The notes below the pieces were generated by a model. The model was not told the origin of the DNA and ran no database searches. It worked only from the letters and a program-made list of their open reading frames with translations. Positions 16,883 through 25,923 of a stretch of 64,000 nt of DNA are shown here, in pieces; positions within the stretch are counted from its first letter, which is position 1; the number at the start of each line of letters is the position of its first letter. The position numbers and the translations under genes were made by a program. This stretch comes from PVC group bacterium (lineage in GTDB: Bacteria > Verrucomicrobiota > Kiritimatiellia > UBA8416), in NCBI GenBank assembly GCA_003567005.1, contig PXBF01000068.1, forward strand, positions 76,392-140,391. Reading direction: 5' to 3'.

Positions 16883-17842
16883 TCAGTTCTTTTTGTCCGA
16901 ATCTTTCTGTCGAAGCAGTATCCTCGACCCCTTGGTGCCTACTATATTTTCTCGCACCTCTCGTGCTTCTCCCAGCAATTCGCGAATGGCATCAAAATCT
17001 TTTCGATCCAAAGCGTCCAGTAGCAAATCGATATCACTACGGACCCCTTGAAGAGATGCGGCAATCGGTCCAGCATTACTCTTGACAATGTCATGCCACA
17101 CGCCTTCCGAACCGGAAGCGATACGCGTGCAATCCCTGAATCCCGGACCACAGTAGGCCCCCGGTTTATCTGCCGATCGTGCCGCCGCACGAACCAGAAG
17201 TGCGGCCAAAAGATGAGGGACATGGCTTGTCCCTGCCACAATGGCATCATGGTCCGCTGCATGGGTTACCAACACGCGTGCACCGATAGAACGCCATAAA
17301 GCCTCCACTATCCGTGTTTGCGGTAACAGCGCGTTATCGGCTGGCGGTGTCACAATGACCACTGCATGTGCATACAAGTCTTCATCTGCCGCCTCGATAC
17401 CCGTACGTTCGGATCCTGCCATGGGATGACTTCCGATAAAACAGGCATCCCGCCCCGCCAAGCGTGCGGCAACCTCTTCCATCAACATTTCTTTGGTGCT
17501 GCCCACATCGGTCACGATTGCGCCGGGACGCAGACGATCACATATTTCTTCTACTAAATCAGGAATATCGAGAATGGGCGTGCATAAAACAACCAGCTCA
17601 GCGTCTTGTACGGCATCCACGATACGATCCGACACATGATCACAAGCCCCCATTTCCAAAGCAAGTTTGCGTGTCTCTTCACGGCGTGCATATGCATGCA
17701 CCGTTACTTGCGGACAAAACTTTTTTAACGCGAGCCCCAATGCACCGCCCATCAGCCCCATGCCGACAATGGCAACAGACTGAAAAGGAACGTCTGATCC
17801 CTCATGCGACGTTTCATTGGTTTGCAGGCACTCGTTATGCAC
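16883..17842 (-). CDS. tyrA: Prephenate dehydrogenase (or arogenate dehydrogenase)
   Basis: NAD(P)-dependent oxidative decarboxylation of prephenate or arogenate towards tyrosine. The Rossmann loop VAIVGMGLMGGALGLALKK, the segment IVTDVGSTKEML and the substrate-site motif IGSHPMAGSERTGIEAA are clear; FRDCTRIASG lies further on. A GTG with an AGGTGG site, overlapping the scpB stop by 8 bp, is my chosen start (319 aa). ATG codons 8 and 12 codons further upstream would lie well inside scpB. No ACT or chorismate mutase domain is visible, so it is a stand-alone TyrA. The choice between prephenate and arogenate cannot be made here. Confidence 0.9.
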   Translation of the reverse strand: MHNECLQTNETSHEGSDVPFQSVAIVGMGLMGGALGLALKKFCPQVTVHAYARREETRKLALEMGACDHVSDRIVDAVQDAELVVLCTPILDIPDLVEEICDRLRPGAIVTDVGSTKEMLMEEVAARLAGRDACFIGSHPMAGSERTGIEAADEDLYAHAVVIVTPPADNALLPQTRIVEALWRSIGARVLVTHAADHDAIVAGTSHVPHLLAALLVRAAARSADKPGAYCGPGFRDCTRIASGSEGVWHDIVKSNAGPIAASLQGVRSDIDLLLDALDRKDFDAIRELLGEAREVRENIVGTKGSRILLRQKDSDKKN

Positions 17843-18545
17843 TTTCGTCCACCTGCCCTTTCTCATTATCACTGACAACGCTCTTATCCGTTTCCTCTAC
17901 AACATCATCCTGATTGTCGCTACTGGCATCATCTTCCGTTTGATCCGTTTCTCCCGTATCCGCCTGCATCTTACGAGTAAATACTCTGGGACCGATCTGT
18001 TCCAGATCCTGCAGGGATTTCAGTCCGAAATGCTCGAGAAAGCGACTGGTTGTACCATACAAGAATGGGCGCCCCGGCAACTCACTGCGACCAACGATCT
18101 TCACCAACTGCACTTCCATCAGTTGCTTGATCACATGCGAAACCCCTACACCGCGTATGGTTTCAATCTCAGCTTTGGAAATCGGCTGCCGATACGCAAT
18201 AATCGCCATGGTTTCAAGGGCAGGTTGCGACAGCCGTTGCGGTTTGACCTTTAATAAATTCTTGAGCCACCGACCACAGGAAACATTACTTTGCAAGCGC
18301 CAGCCGCCCGAAACCTCATATATACCGAAACCTGTTTCGCGTAACTGCAATTCATCGTGTAGCGCTCGAATTTCTCTTTCGATATCCTTGATTGACGCCT
18401 CGGCAAAAACAGCTACCTCAGAGTCCTCTGACGCAACCTCCTGCAAGCACTGACGTAATTCGCGGGCCGTAATGGGGCGATTCGCACCAAAGATCAAAGC
18501 GCCAATGATTTCACGTAAAGCCGGTAAACGCATCGCATCATGCAT
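17835..18545 (-). CDS. scpB: Segregation and condensation protein B
   Basis: Winged-helix kleisin-associated subunit of the SMC-ScpAB condensin complex that organises and segregates chromosomes. Motifs seen: IIGALIFGANRPITARELRQ, LSQPALETMAIIAYRQPIS, EIETIRGVGVSHVIKQL, and LPGRPFLYGTTSRFLEHFGL with the typical G-x-P-xx-Y-x-T order. A ~40-residue acidic tail (TEDDASSDNQDDVVEETDK) follows. I start it at the ATG behind a GGGGG stretch, overlapping scpA by 8 bp. The tail is longer than in many ScpBs. Confidence 0.92.
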   Translation of the reverse strand: MHDAMRLPALREIIGALIFGANRPITARELRQCLQEVASEDSEVAVFAEASIKDIEREIRALHDELQLRETGFGIYEVSGGWRLQSNVSCGRWLKNLLKVKPQRLSQPALETMAIIAYRQPISKAEIETIRGVGVSHVIKQLMEVQLVKIVGRSELPGRPFLYGTTSRFLEHFGLKSLQDLEQIGPRVFTRKMQADTGETDQTEDDASSDNQDDVVEETDKSVVSDNEKGQVDESA

Positions 18546-19335
18546 GTACGGCCCCCTCTTCTGAAGATCCCGCACCTTCACCAAGCTCCATGGCCTCATC
18601 AGGATTACCCGGCTGAATCAATATGTCTCCAAAATGATCGTCCTGTACGGCAGAAATCTGACGTAACCGCAACAACTCCAACACCGCAAGAAACGTGCAG
18701 ATGATTTCGTTGCGCGAAGCCATGCGACCAAACATTTGCGAAAAACGGATGTGACCATCCGTACGAACCGTTTTCAGCACCGTATCAATTTGATCAGCCA
18801 CGGTAAACCGATCCTCCGCAATCTCTCCCAACTCTTCGGGGGGCGCCTTCTTTAAGACTTCCTGAAAAGCACTTATCAAATCAAATAAATTGACGTCATG
18901 CAGTGCCACGCCCGGATCTTCAACATCTTTCGCACCCGCGTTACTCCCTCCGTAACCGAAAACATGCTCCTGGTAATACTCGCGCTCCTGCAGTTGCCCC
19001 GCTATGTCTTTGTACTTCTTGTACTCCACCAGTTGCCGTACCAAGTCCCACCGCGGATCATCCCCCTCATCCTCTTCTTCCTCGGGGTTTTGATCTTCTA
19101 CCGGTAATAACATGCGACTCTTGATCATCATCAGTGTCGCCGCCATCACGATAAATTCGCCCGCAATATTCAAATCTAGCATCTGCATGACACCTAAATA
19201 TTCCATATATTGGTTGGTGATACGCTCTATCGGAATATCATAAATATCCACTTCATCCTTGCGGATCAGGTAGAGCAATAAATCCAATGGTCCTTCGAAA
19301 ACTTCCAAATCAACTTTGTACTCATCTTGCGCCAT
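18538..19335 (-). CDS. scpA: Segregation and condensation protein A (kleisin)
   Basis: Bridges SMC heads and recruits ScpB. It starts MAQDEYKVDLEVFEGPLDLLLYLIRKDEVDIYDIPI, the diagnostic N-terminus (first 20 residues include EVFEGP), and ends with the winged-helix segment DGHIRFSQMF and VCTFLAVLELLRLRQI-like residues. The middle is acidic (EEEEDEGDD), as in other ScpAs. 265 residues is normal. It starts 14 bp after trpS and overlaps scpB, consistent with one transcript. The ribosome-binding site is weak (AGAAAGAAG). Confidence 0.93.
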   Translation of the reverse strand: MAQDEYKVDLEVFEGPLDLLLYLIRKDEVDIYDIPIERITNQYMEYLGVMQMLDLNIAGEFIVMAATLMMIKSRMLLPVEDQNPEEEEDEGDDPRWDLVRQLVEYKKYKDIAGQLQEREYYQEHVFGYGGSNAGAKDVEDPGVALHDVNLFDLISAFQEVLKKAPPEELGEIAEDRFTVADQIDTVLKTVRTDGHIRFSQMFGRMASRNEIICTFLAVLELLRLRQISAVQDDHFGDILIQPGNPDEAMELGEGAGSSEEGAVHA

Positions 19336-19349
19336 CGCAACACTTCTTT

Positions 19350-20312
19350 CTATCGTAATCCCATTGCTGCACGTGCCTTGTCTAACGTCTCTCGCGCAGC
19401 GGCTCGTGCCTTTTGGCCCCCTTCACGCAAGACATCGTTTACATAATCTAAATCCTTCTCCAGTGCCTCACGCTTTTCACGATGCGGCCCCATCTCGCGC
19501 TCCATCACTTCCAACAATGCTTTCTTGGCATGGCCATATCCAAATCCTCCAGCACGATATTGCTCTGCCATCTGAGAAGTCTCCTCTTCCGTCGCAAACA
19601 AACGGTACAACGCATACACATTGCACGTATCCGGATTCTTCGGATCCTCCAGCGGCGTACTGTCCGTCACGATCTGCATGACCCGCTTTTTCGTGGCTTT
19701 CGCACTGCCGAATAATTCAATATGATTATCATATGACTTGGACATTTTCTGTCCGTCTATGCCCGGAACCACCGCCACATTGTCACGAATCGATGGCTCA
19801 GGAATCTTGAAAATCTCGCCGAAACGCTGGTTGAATTTAATCGCGATATCCCGCGTCACTTCCACATGTTGCTTTTGATCGCGCCCTACGGGAACAACAT
19901 CGGACTGGACAGCAAGAATATCAGATGCCATTAAAACCGGATACGAAAACAAGGCATGGCTGGCAGGAATACCCTTCGCCAGCTTATCCTTATAGGAGTG
20001 ACACCGTTCCAATAAGCCCATGGGGGTTACCGTTGCAAGCAACCATGTCAATTCCGTCACTTCCGGCACATCACTCTGACGGAAAAACACCGTCTTGGCC
20101 GGATCCAATCCACAAGCCAAAAAGTCCAAGGCTACATCCAGCGTAGCCTTCTGCAAAGAGTCACCATCGGTGACCGTGGTGAGCGCATGATAATTCGCAA
20201 TAAAGAGATAAGCATCCCCCTTATGCTGCAATTCTAGCGCAGGCTTCATCATCCCGAAATAATTGCCAATATGCAGCTTCCCTGATGGCTGTATACCCGA
20301 TAAAATCCTCAT
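19350..20312 (-). CDS. trpS: Tryptophan-tRNA ligase
   Basis: Class I aminoacyl-tRNA synthetase charging tRNA-Trp. The HIGH-type motif reads PSGKLHIGNYFG near residue 10 and the KMSKS loop reads GQKMSKSYDN near residue 190. HALFSYPVLMASDILAV and VPVGRDQKQHVEVTRDIA are family hallmarks. 320 residues is slightly below the common 325-335. GAGAGGATAT upstream of the ATG is a good ribosome-binding site. It heads the operon that continues into scpA; no T-box-like leader is seen. Confidence 0.95.
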   Translation of the reverse strand: MRILSGIQPSGKLHIGNYFGMMKPALELQHKGDAYLFIANYHALTTVTDGDSLQKATLDVALDFLACGLDPAKTVFFRQSDVPEVTELTWLLATVTPMGLLERCHSYKDKLAKGIPASHALFSYPVLMASDILAVQSDVVPVGRDQKQHVEVTRDIAIKFNQRFGEIFKIPEPSIRDNVAVVPGIDGQKMSKSYDNHIELFGSAKATKKRVMQIVTDSTPLEDPKNPDTCNVYALYRLFATEEETSQMAEQYRAGGFGYGHAKKALLEVMEREMGPHREKREALEKDLDYVNDVLREGGQKARAAARETLDKARAAMGLR

Positions 20313-20667
20313 ATATCCTCTCCCGCATCAATAGCCTAGTTGCAACAACCCCACTCCTTACTTGATATACCAATCGGCATCTTAAGCAAATGACTAGGAT
20401 CTTGCATTGATTCTGGCTGAATGCGTGTTTCAAATCTCAAGCCAACATAACCAACCAGCGTCACCGAAACACCCAGCCAGATAGTCGGTTGAGACTAATG
20501 GAACCTGCCACGGATGGCAACATCGATCATGAATCCAACTGCAATTCTCGTTATGGACGCCAAAACCACAACATTTCCGGTCAAAGCCGCAACAAACGCG
20601 TTTTCCCTGATTATGAGGTGTTTTGCAGTACCCACCTTCAGGCGGCTATCCATAATGAGAATGGCTG
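20313..20667. other. 355-bp gap between argB and trpS, possible decayed gene
   Basis: Both flanking genes are on the minus strand. No tRNA, convincing promoter or terminator was found by eye. Most of the stretch is a minus-strand frame interrupted once (see the remnant at 20336-20653). Confidence 0.5.
20336..20653 (-). pseudogene. Possible remnant of a membrane-protein gene with an in-frame stop
   Basis: A minus-strand frame of 106 codons beginning MDSRLKVGTAKHL is open except for one TAG at 20495-20497. Two hydrophobic stretches, AFVAALTGNVVVLASITRIA and WLGVSVTLVGYVGL, look like membrane helices and continue in the same frame across the stop. This would fit a degraded small transporter or fragment. 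It has no family I recognise, and chance cannot be ruled out at this length. Confidence 0.2.
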
Positions 20668-21552
20668 TCAGTCTAACTGCGGCCCCACGATTTCCGTGCC
20701 CACGCCTTCATCAGTAAAGATTTCCAAAAGCAGCGAGTGCATTTGCCGGCCATCAATCAAGTGTACTTTGCGTACACCGGCCTCCAATGCCTCAATACAA
20801 CTGCAAATTTTAGGAACCATACCCCCAGAGATAATACCTTGCTCGAACATCCAGGAAATTTCATCATGCCGCAACGTCGAGATCAAACTGGAAGAATCTT
20901 GGGGATCTCGCAATAACCCAGGCACATCTGATAAAAAAGCAAGCTTCCGGGCTGGTATGGCCTTGGCAATTGCCGCTGCTGCAACATCCGCATTCACATT
21001 ATGAATTTTGCCATCGGGCCCCATACCCAGCGGTGTAATGACGGGGATAACCCCGCTATCAAGAAGCTGACGAATCGCGGTCGGGTCTACTTCCCCTGGC
21101 TCTCCAACAAAGCCCCAATCTATGGGGCTCCCCGTTTCGGGGTCACGCCCCGAAACACGATTCACATGCAGCACTTCTTCCCCATGCAGGCTTTTTGCAG
21201 AAGCCCCTTTATCTTTCAAGATATTAACGATACGCGGGTTCACATCCCCTTTCAAAACGCGCTCCACCACTTGAATGGACTTTTCACAGGTTACCCGCAA
21301 TCCATTGATAAAGCGCGCTTCAATGCCCTCTCGCTCCATCCCTCGAGAGATTTCCTTGCCACCACCATGTACGATGACCACTTTCATTCCAACGCATTCC
21401 ATAAACGTTATGTCTTCCAACACACGCCCAACATGCTCGGGATTTTCCATCGCAGCGCCACCCAACTTCACCACGACAATGGCATTACGGAAACGCTGTA
21501 TATAAGGCAGCGCTTCTATCAATACGGCCGCTTTTCGAGTTGCTTCATCCAT
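20668..21552 (-). CDS. argB: Acetylglutamate kinase
   Basis: Phosphorylates N-acetylglutamate in arginine biosynthesis. Motifs: VVVKLGGAAMENPEH (ATP site), VIVHGGGKEISRGMEREGI (substrate Gly-Gly-Gly), NVNADVAAAAIAKA, and ISGGMVPKICSCIEALEAGV near the C-terminus. I chose the ATG at MDEATRKAAVL, with GAGAAAG upstream; an ATG two codons earlier is equally possible, and longer starts are unlikely. 294 residues is typical. argJ lies upstream on the same strand, with about 160 bp between, so they may form one unit or have separate promoters. Confidence 0.95.
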   Translation of the reverse strand: MDEATRKAAVLIEALPYIQRFRNAIVVVKLGGAAMENPEHVGRVLEDITFMECVGMKVVIVHGGGKEISRGMEREGIEARFINGLRVTCEKSIQVVERVLKGDVNPRIVNILKDKGASAKSLHGEEVLHVNRVSGRDPETGSPIDWGFVGEPGEVDPTAIRQLLDSGVIPVITPLGMGPDGKIHNVNADVAAAAIAKAIPARKLAFLSDVPGLLRDPQDSSSLISTLRHDEISWMFEQGIISGGMVPKICSCIEALEAGVRKVHLIDGRQMHSLLLEIFTDEGVGTEIVGPQLD

Positions 21553-21713
21553 GATCATTCTTTCTCTATTACTAGCAGATCTTGTCATACCATCATCAAA
21601 ATGCCTGAGCCCCATACCTCAAGTGCATCCACATCATAGTAACGGCATGAAGTCGCAAAACGCACAGGACTGACGCGAAACCAATGCCCACTCTATCACC
21701 AAAGACAACCTGT

Positions 21714-22913
21714 TTACGTCATGTATTCGGCATTGATACGCACATAGTCATAACTGCAATCACAGGTATAAACGGTTTCCTCGGCCTCTCCAATATGCAT
21801 ATCAACCACAATCTCGAATGCTGGACGTGAAACGATTGCTTCCAGATCTTCAAAGGCAGCCACGGATTGTCCCGCACGCACTGCGGTTAGCTCGTCAAAG
21901 GATATATCAATCCGATCAGGATCTACTTGAGCACCAGAATAACCGGCGGCACAAACGATACGCCCCCAATTGGGATCCCCACCAAACCATGCTGTTTTAC
22001 AGAGAAGAGAATTTGCAATCGCACGCACAACAGCTAATGCATCCTTTGCATCCGCAGCGCCCTTGGCCGTTACGGTAATAAAACGCGTGGCACCCTCGCC
22101 ATCCTTGACGATTAAACGCGCTAATTCCGATGCCACCGCACAAACGCCCTCACAAAAAGATTCCCACGCCGGATGGTTCACATCCAAGCAAACACCACTC
22201 TCGCCGTTCGCCATCAACAGAACCGTATCATTCGTGCTCATGTCTCCATCGACGATAATGCGATTGAAAGATTGTTCAACGGCCTGCCGTAAACAAGTTT
22301 GCAATGCATCATGTGGAACATTGGCATCTGTGGTCAGAAAAGCGAGCATCGTAGCCAAATTAGGCGCAATCATACCGGCCCCCTTGGCCATACCACCAAT
22401 ACGAACCTCTTCCCCATCAATATCCATACGAGCGCATGCTTCCTTGGGCGTCGTATCTGTCGTCATAATAGCGCGCGCGGCAGCAATGCCTCCCTCTTGT
22501 GAAAGCGATTGCACGGCATGAGGAAGCGCAGCAGCAATTTTTTCAACAGGTAGTTTTTTCCCAATCGTTCCTGTCGAACAAACGGCAACATCTTCTGGTT
22601 CGAGTTGCAGGGCATGAGCCGTATCTTCCGCTACACGAGCATTCGCCGCAATGCCCTCAGACCCCGTGCATGCATTTGCACAACCACTATTAATCACGAC
22701 AGCGTGCGCGACACCACGTTGAACCAAATCTTTGCACCAGCTAACAGGTGCTGCCTGAACCGCATTGGTCGTAAATACCCCCCCAAGGCTTGCACGCGTT
22801 TCAGAATATACCAGCGCAACATCCTCAGCCGATGCCTTGATTCCTGCAAAAGCCCCTGATGCCTTCCACCCGATGGGAAACGTTACCCCCCCTGTCCCCG
22901 TCATAACCTCCAT
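21714..22913 (-). CDS. argJ: Bifunctional ornithine acetyltransferase / N-acetylglutamate synthase
   Basis: Recycles the acetyl group between N-acetylornithine and glutamate in the cyclic arginine pathway. It is made as a precursor that self-cleaves at the Ala-Thr bond in MAKGAGMIAPNLATMLAFL; the Thr becomes the nucleophile of the beta chain. FPIGWKASGAFAGIK marks the N-terminus, with GTIGKKLP and GDMSTNDTVLLMANG also visible. The start MEVMTGTGG has a strong GGGAGG site 7 bp upstream. 399 residues matches the family. With argB downstream it supports the cyclic (ArgJ) rather than the ArgE route. Confidence 0.95.
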   Translation of the reverse strand: MEVMTGTGGVTFPIGWKASGAFAGIKASAEDVALVYSETRASLGGVFTTNAVQAAPVSWCKDLVQRGVAHAVVINSGCANACTGSEGIAANARVAEDTAHALQLEPEDVAVCSTGTIGKKLPVEKIAAALPHAVQSLSQEGGIAAARAIMTTDTTPKEACARMDIDGEEVRIGGMAKGAGMIAPNLATMLAFLTTDANVPHDALQTCLRQAVEQSFNRIIVDGDMSTNDTVLLMANGESGVCLDVNHPAWESFCEGVCAVASELARLIVKDGEGATRFITVTAKGAADAKDALAVVRAIANSLLCKTAWFGGDPNWGRIVCAAGYSGAQVDPDRIDISFDELTAVRAGQSVAAFEDLEAIVSRPAFEIVVDMHIGEAEETVYTCDCSYDYVRINAEYMT

Positions 22914-22947
22914 GCAATACCTCCCAAAACAAAAACAATGACACGTA

Positions 22948-25236
22948 TTATTTCTTAACATTCGCGTCAATGACTTTCTCCACATCTGCAATGGAGTCCT
23001 GCCCAAGTAAATCCTGTGCATATTGCCGCATCTCTGCCATGGACCACTTCTGGATGCACTTCTGAATATCCGGCAGGTAATGCGGATCCACACTCAACTG
23101 ACGCACCCCTATACCCACGAAAAAGGGTACATACTTCGTATCATGTGCCATCTCACCACAAACCGAACAAGGTATACCAGCCTCTTCCGCAGCACCTGCC
23201 AAACGAGCTAACCCACGTAAAACGGCAGGGTGATGCGGGCAATAATAATCGATTACCGATGCATTGTTACGATCCACTGCAAGCATATACTGTATAAAAT
23301 CGTTAGTACCAATAGAGAAAAAATCAGCTTCGGCGGCAAAAGCAGAAGCCAACTCCACCGTAGATGGCAACTCTACCATCATGCCGACCGGGGGAATGGC
23401 CAATTCTTGTTGATGCTCCTCAGATAATTCCTTGGCAATTTCAGAAACCGTTTGCCGAGCTGCACGAAATTCATCCAAGGAGCAAATCATCGGAAACATA
23501 ACATGCATACCGGGAGCATCAAGACCTGCTCGTAAAATGGCCCGCAATTGTGCATGTAAAACATCGCGGAACTTGAATGCTAAACGAGTCGACCGGAGAC
23601 CCAAGGCAGGATTTGGCTCGGGATTCACCTCTAGATATGGCAACATCTTATCTCCACCCGCATCCAGTGTCCGTAAATACGCAACACGGCTATCCATGCG
23701 TTTGAGAAGTTTGGAGTACACCAAAAATTGCTCTTCCTCGGTCGGTAACGATGGACGCACCAGAAAAGGAAACTCCGTGCGATAAAGGCCAACCCCCTCG
23801 GCGTTCAAGTCTAACGCCAAATCCAACTCGGAGAGCAGATTGATATTCGCTAATAGTGTAATACGTTCACCATCCGACGTCAGTGTTTTTTCCAGCATGC
23901 TGGTGCGTTGCTCTTCCGCCTTCTGGCGTAGTGCCTCGCGATCCGTAAATTTCTCCAGTATCTCAGGACCAGGATTGATATACGCATTGCCTTCATCTGC
24001 ATCTAAAACAACCGTCTCACCCTCTGGCAAATCATCCAATAGATTGCTATTTGTCACAATCATTGGAATCGATAGCGCACGCACAACAATCGAAATATGG
24101 GATGTCAACCCTCCTCCGCACAAAACGATGCCAGCTACATCTGCAAGCGTAATCATCAAAATATCAGAAGGCAAAAGCTCATGGGCTACCACGATAGCCC
24201 CATGCCAATCTTGTCCGCTCCGTTCCTGCCGGTCATCTAAGTGCTTCAGAAGCCGCAAGGCCAGATCTTCAACATCATGTGCCTTCTCGCGCACGTAATC
24301 ATGCTTGCTCCCTTCAAATAACTGGATGTACTTGAAAGCAACGATAGCCACAGCCTTGGTCGCTTCACGGCCCTTTTCCATTTCATCCTGCATCTCGCCA
24401 GTGAAACTTCGGTCCTTTAACATCATTAAATGCGCCTCGAAGATCAGTGCGGCAACTTCTGGCAATTTGGTTTCCAGTTCCTGCTGCATATCACGAAGAT
24501 CCTGCTGCGTAGATGCCAACGCACGATCAAGAGCCTCTTTATCGCCAATCCCCTTCGCATCATCGCGATAAGCCTCTAATATCTTGATGGCAGGGTTACG
24601 CGTAAACCGAACGAGGGGCCCCATCGCATAGCCAGGCGATGCTTTACGGCCCTTGATGAAAGTCCCCGACTCTGTCTGCGATTCTACCTGATCGACCGCA
24701 ACTTGTAACGAAGCAACCTGCATTAAGGTTCTCGCCGTCTCAATCGCAGCCGCAAGCTGTGCCGTGAGCGCACGCATAGCCTGCACTTCAGCAGACTCAA
24801 ACCGGTGGCGATCACGACGCTGTACCGTCAATACACCTATTTTTTCAATCCCACGCTGTATCGGAACCCCCAGAAATACTTCATAAGCATCTTCGCCGAG
24901 CTCGGAAAAATAGTGGTAATCCGGATGCTCACTCGCACGGTCAACCCAAATAGGACGCAGCTCTTTCAACACTTTCCCGACCAACCCATCGCCCACAGGA
25001 AGACGGATTTTCCCGACAGCATCCTCGCGCAATCCATGCGTCGAACACAATACGAGCATGCCCGTTTCATCCTCATACAAATAAATCGAGCAAACATCGG
25101 CATGCAGATGCTCCGCAACCATATTGACCACACGGTCGAGAAAACCTTGCAGATCATTACTTTCCGACAAAATAGAGCTGATTGCTCCTATGTCAGCTAA
25201 TAAACCAAAATGATCTTCTACTTTTGGGGCCGCCAT
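22948..25236 (-). CDS. ptsP: Phosphoenolpyruvate-protein phosphotransferase with N-terminal GAF domain (PtsP / EI-Ntr)
   Basis: PEP-dependent histidine kinase that normally phosphorylates an HPr-like protein in the regulatory nitrogen PTS. Residues ~15-170 are a GAF domain (YLYEDETGMLVLCSTHGL, VPIQRGIEKIGVLTVQRRD). The EI domain holds the active His in GGGLTSHISIVVRALSIPMI and the PEP-binding C-terminal barrel with the YRTEFPFL, GLRSTR and PCSVCGEMA motifs (active Cys). 762 residues is the usual PtsP size. AAGGA precedes the ATG. No HPr or EIIA gene is adjacent, so partners lie elsewhere. Confidence 0.93.
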   Translation of the reverse strand: MAAPKVEDHFGLLADIGAISSILSESNDLQGFLDRVVNMVAEHLHADVCSIYLYEDETGMLVLCSTHGLREDAVGKIRLPVGDGLVGKVLKELRPIWVDRASEHPDYHYFSELGEDAYEVFLGVPIQRGIEKIGVLTVQRRDRHRFESAEVQAMRALTAQLAAAIETARTLMQVASLQVAVDQVESQTESGTFIKGRKASPGYAMGPLVRFTRNPAIKILEAYRDDAKGIGDKEALDRALASTQQDLRDMQQELETKLPEVAALIFEAHLMMLKDRSFTGEMQDEMEKGREATKAVAIVAFKYIQLFEGSKHDYVREKAHDVEDLALRLLKHLDDRQERSGQDWHGAIVVAHELLPSDILMITLADVAGIVLCGGGLTSHISIVVRALSIPMIVTNSNLLDDLPEGETVVLDADEGNAYINPGPEILEKFTDREALRQKAEEQRTSMLEKTLTSDGERITLLANINLLSELDLALDLNAEGVGLYRTEFPFLVRPSLPTEEEQFLVYSKLLKRMDSRVAYLRTLDAGGDKMLPYLEVNPEPNPALGLRSTRLAFKFRDVLHAQLRAILRAGLDAPGMHVMFPMICSLDEFRAARQTVSEIAKELSEEHQQELAIPPVGMMVELPSTVELASAFAAEADFFSIGTNDFIQYMLAVDRNNASVIDYYCPHHPAVLRGLARLAGAAEEAGIPCSVCGEMAHDTKYVPFFVGIGVRQLSVDPHYLPDIQKCIQKWSMAEMRQYAQDLLGQDSIADVEKVIDANVKK

Positions 25237-25278
25237 CTGCCAAATCCTTCATTGATTCCACGAAAACAAGATGGTGGC

Positions 25279-25307
25279 ATAATGCCCCAATTTGTGACTT
25301 CGTGCAA
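25279..25307 (-). promoter_or_regulatory. Weak putative promoter for ptsP
   Basis: On the minus strand, TTGCAC, a 17-bp spacer and CATTAT, ending about 42 bp before the ptsP start. Matches to consensus are partial. Confidence 0.28.
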
Positions 25308-25352
25308 TATACTTTACCAGTCATACAAGATATGCGGCTACTCTGAACGGTA

Positions 25353-25366
25353 ATGACAATCGTCAT
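25353..25366. promoter_or_regulatory. Palindrome ATGAC-AATC-GTCAT, possible second CRP/FNR-family site
   Basis: Perfect 5+5 bp inverted repeat with a 4-bp spacer, the same architecture as the site at 25446-25459. It lies in the ptsP/cupin divergent region, about 165 bp before the cupin start and 117 bp before the ptsP start. Confidence 0.35.
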
Positions 25367-25445
25367 AAGTGCGTATCTCAAGAGCGGTGGAAGAACCCCC
25401 GCACCATAGGTGCATATTCGTACATATTCAAAATATTTTCATATT

Positions 25446-25485
25446 TTGACTTAAATCAAGGATGACAAAACAAGCCCCCTATAGG
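25446..25485 (+). promoter_or_regulatory. FNR/HcpR-type operator with class II promoter for cupin-hcp
   Basis: TTGAC-TTAA-ATCAA (25446-25459) differs from the FNR consensus TTGAT-N4-ATCAA at one base. A TATAGG -10-like hexamer begins at 25480, so the predicted start near 25492 puts the operator centre close to -40, the position of class II FNR activation. Nearby genes include a class I hcp, a known target of FNR/HcpR regulators. No FNR-family gene is in the window. Confidence 0.6.
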
Positions 25486-25531
25486 ATGGCACCAACATCG
25501 CAAAAACCACCAGAAAGAAAAGGAGGACGAC

Positions 25532-25876
25532 ATGGCTAAGCAAGATAAAGAAAACAAAGGGGTTTCTATCGCTATGCGCGAGGCGATTGCCTATGCGGAT
25601 GGTGCCGTCGTGAGCAAAACACTGCTCGACAAAAAAGCGGGAACGCTGACCCTATTCTCGTTCGATGTGGACCAGGGTCTCAGCGAACATACGGCGCCCT
25701 ATGACGCCACGGTCCAAATCATCGATGGTGAGGCCGAAATTACAATTAATGGAGAAAAGCAAACGGTTCATGAGGGGGAACTGATCATTATGCCGGCAAA
25801 TATTCCCCATGAGCTGCGGGCTGCGAAGCGCTTTAAAATGCTGCTGATTATGATCCGGGAGAAGGTAACCAAATAA
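25532..25876 (+). CDS. Small single-domain cupin
   Basis: A 114-residue beta-barrel protein. Motif 1 is reduced ([20 protein letters not shown], with one His and no Glu in the usual place) and motif 2 reads [16 protein letters not shown] with one His. Only two or three of the four usual metal ligands are obvious, so it may bind metal weakly or act as a sensor or isomerase-like protein. It has a strong AAAGGAGG ribosome-binding site, sits 48 bp upstream of hcp, and shares its FNR-type promoter, so a role in nitrosative or anaerobic metabolism is plausible but not shown. Confidence 0.85.
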   Translation: MAKQDKENKGVSIAMREAIAYADGAVVSKTLLDKKAGTLTLFSFDVDQGLSEHTAPYDATVQIIDGEAEITINGEKQTVHEGELIIMPANIPHELRAAKRFKMLLIMIREKVTK

Positions 25877-25923
25877 CACGATTTCGTGATGGTCACGAAA
25901 AAGAAAAGAAGAAGGAGGAAAAA

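Noticed and set aside
20489..21004. Plus-strand 171-codon frame
   Set aside because: Mostly antisense to argB, Cys/Asn/Ser-rich, no family similarity. Only its left part lies in the gap.
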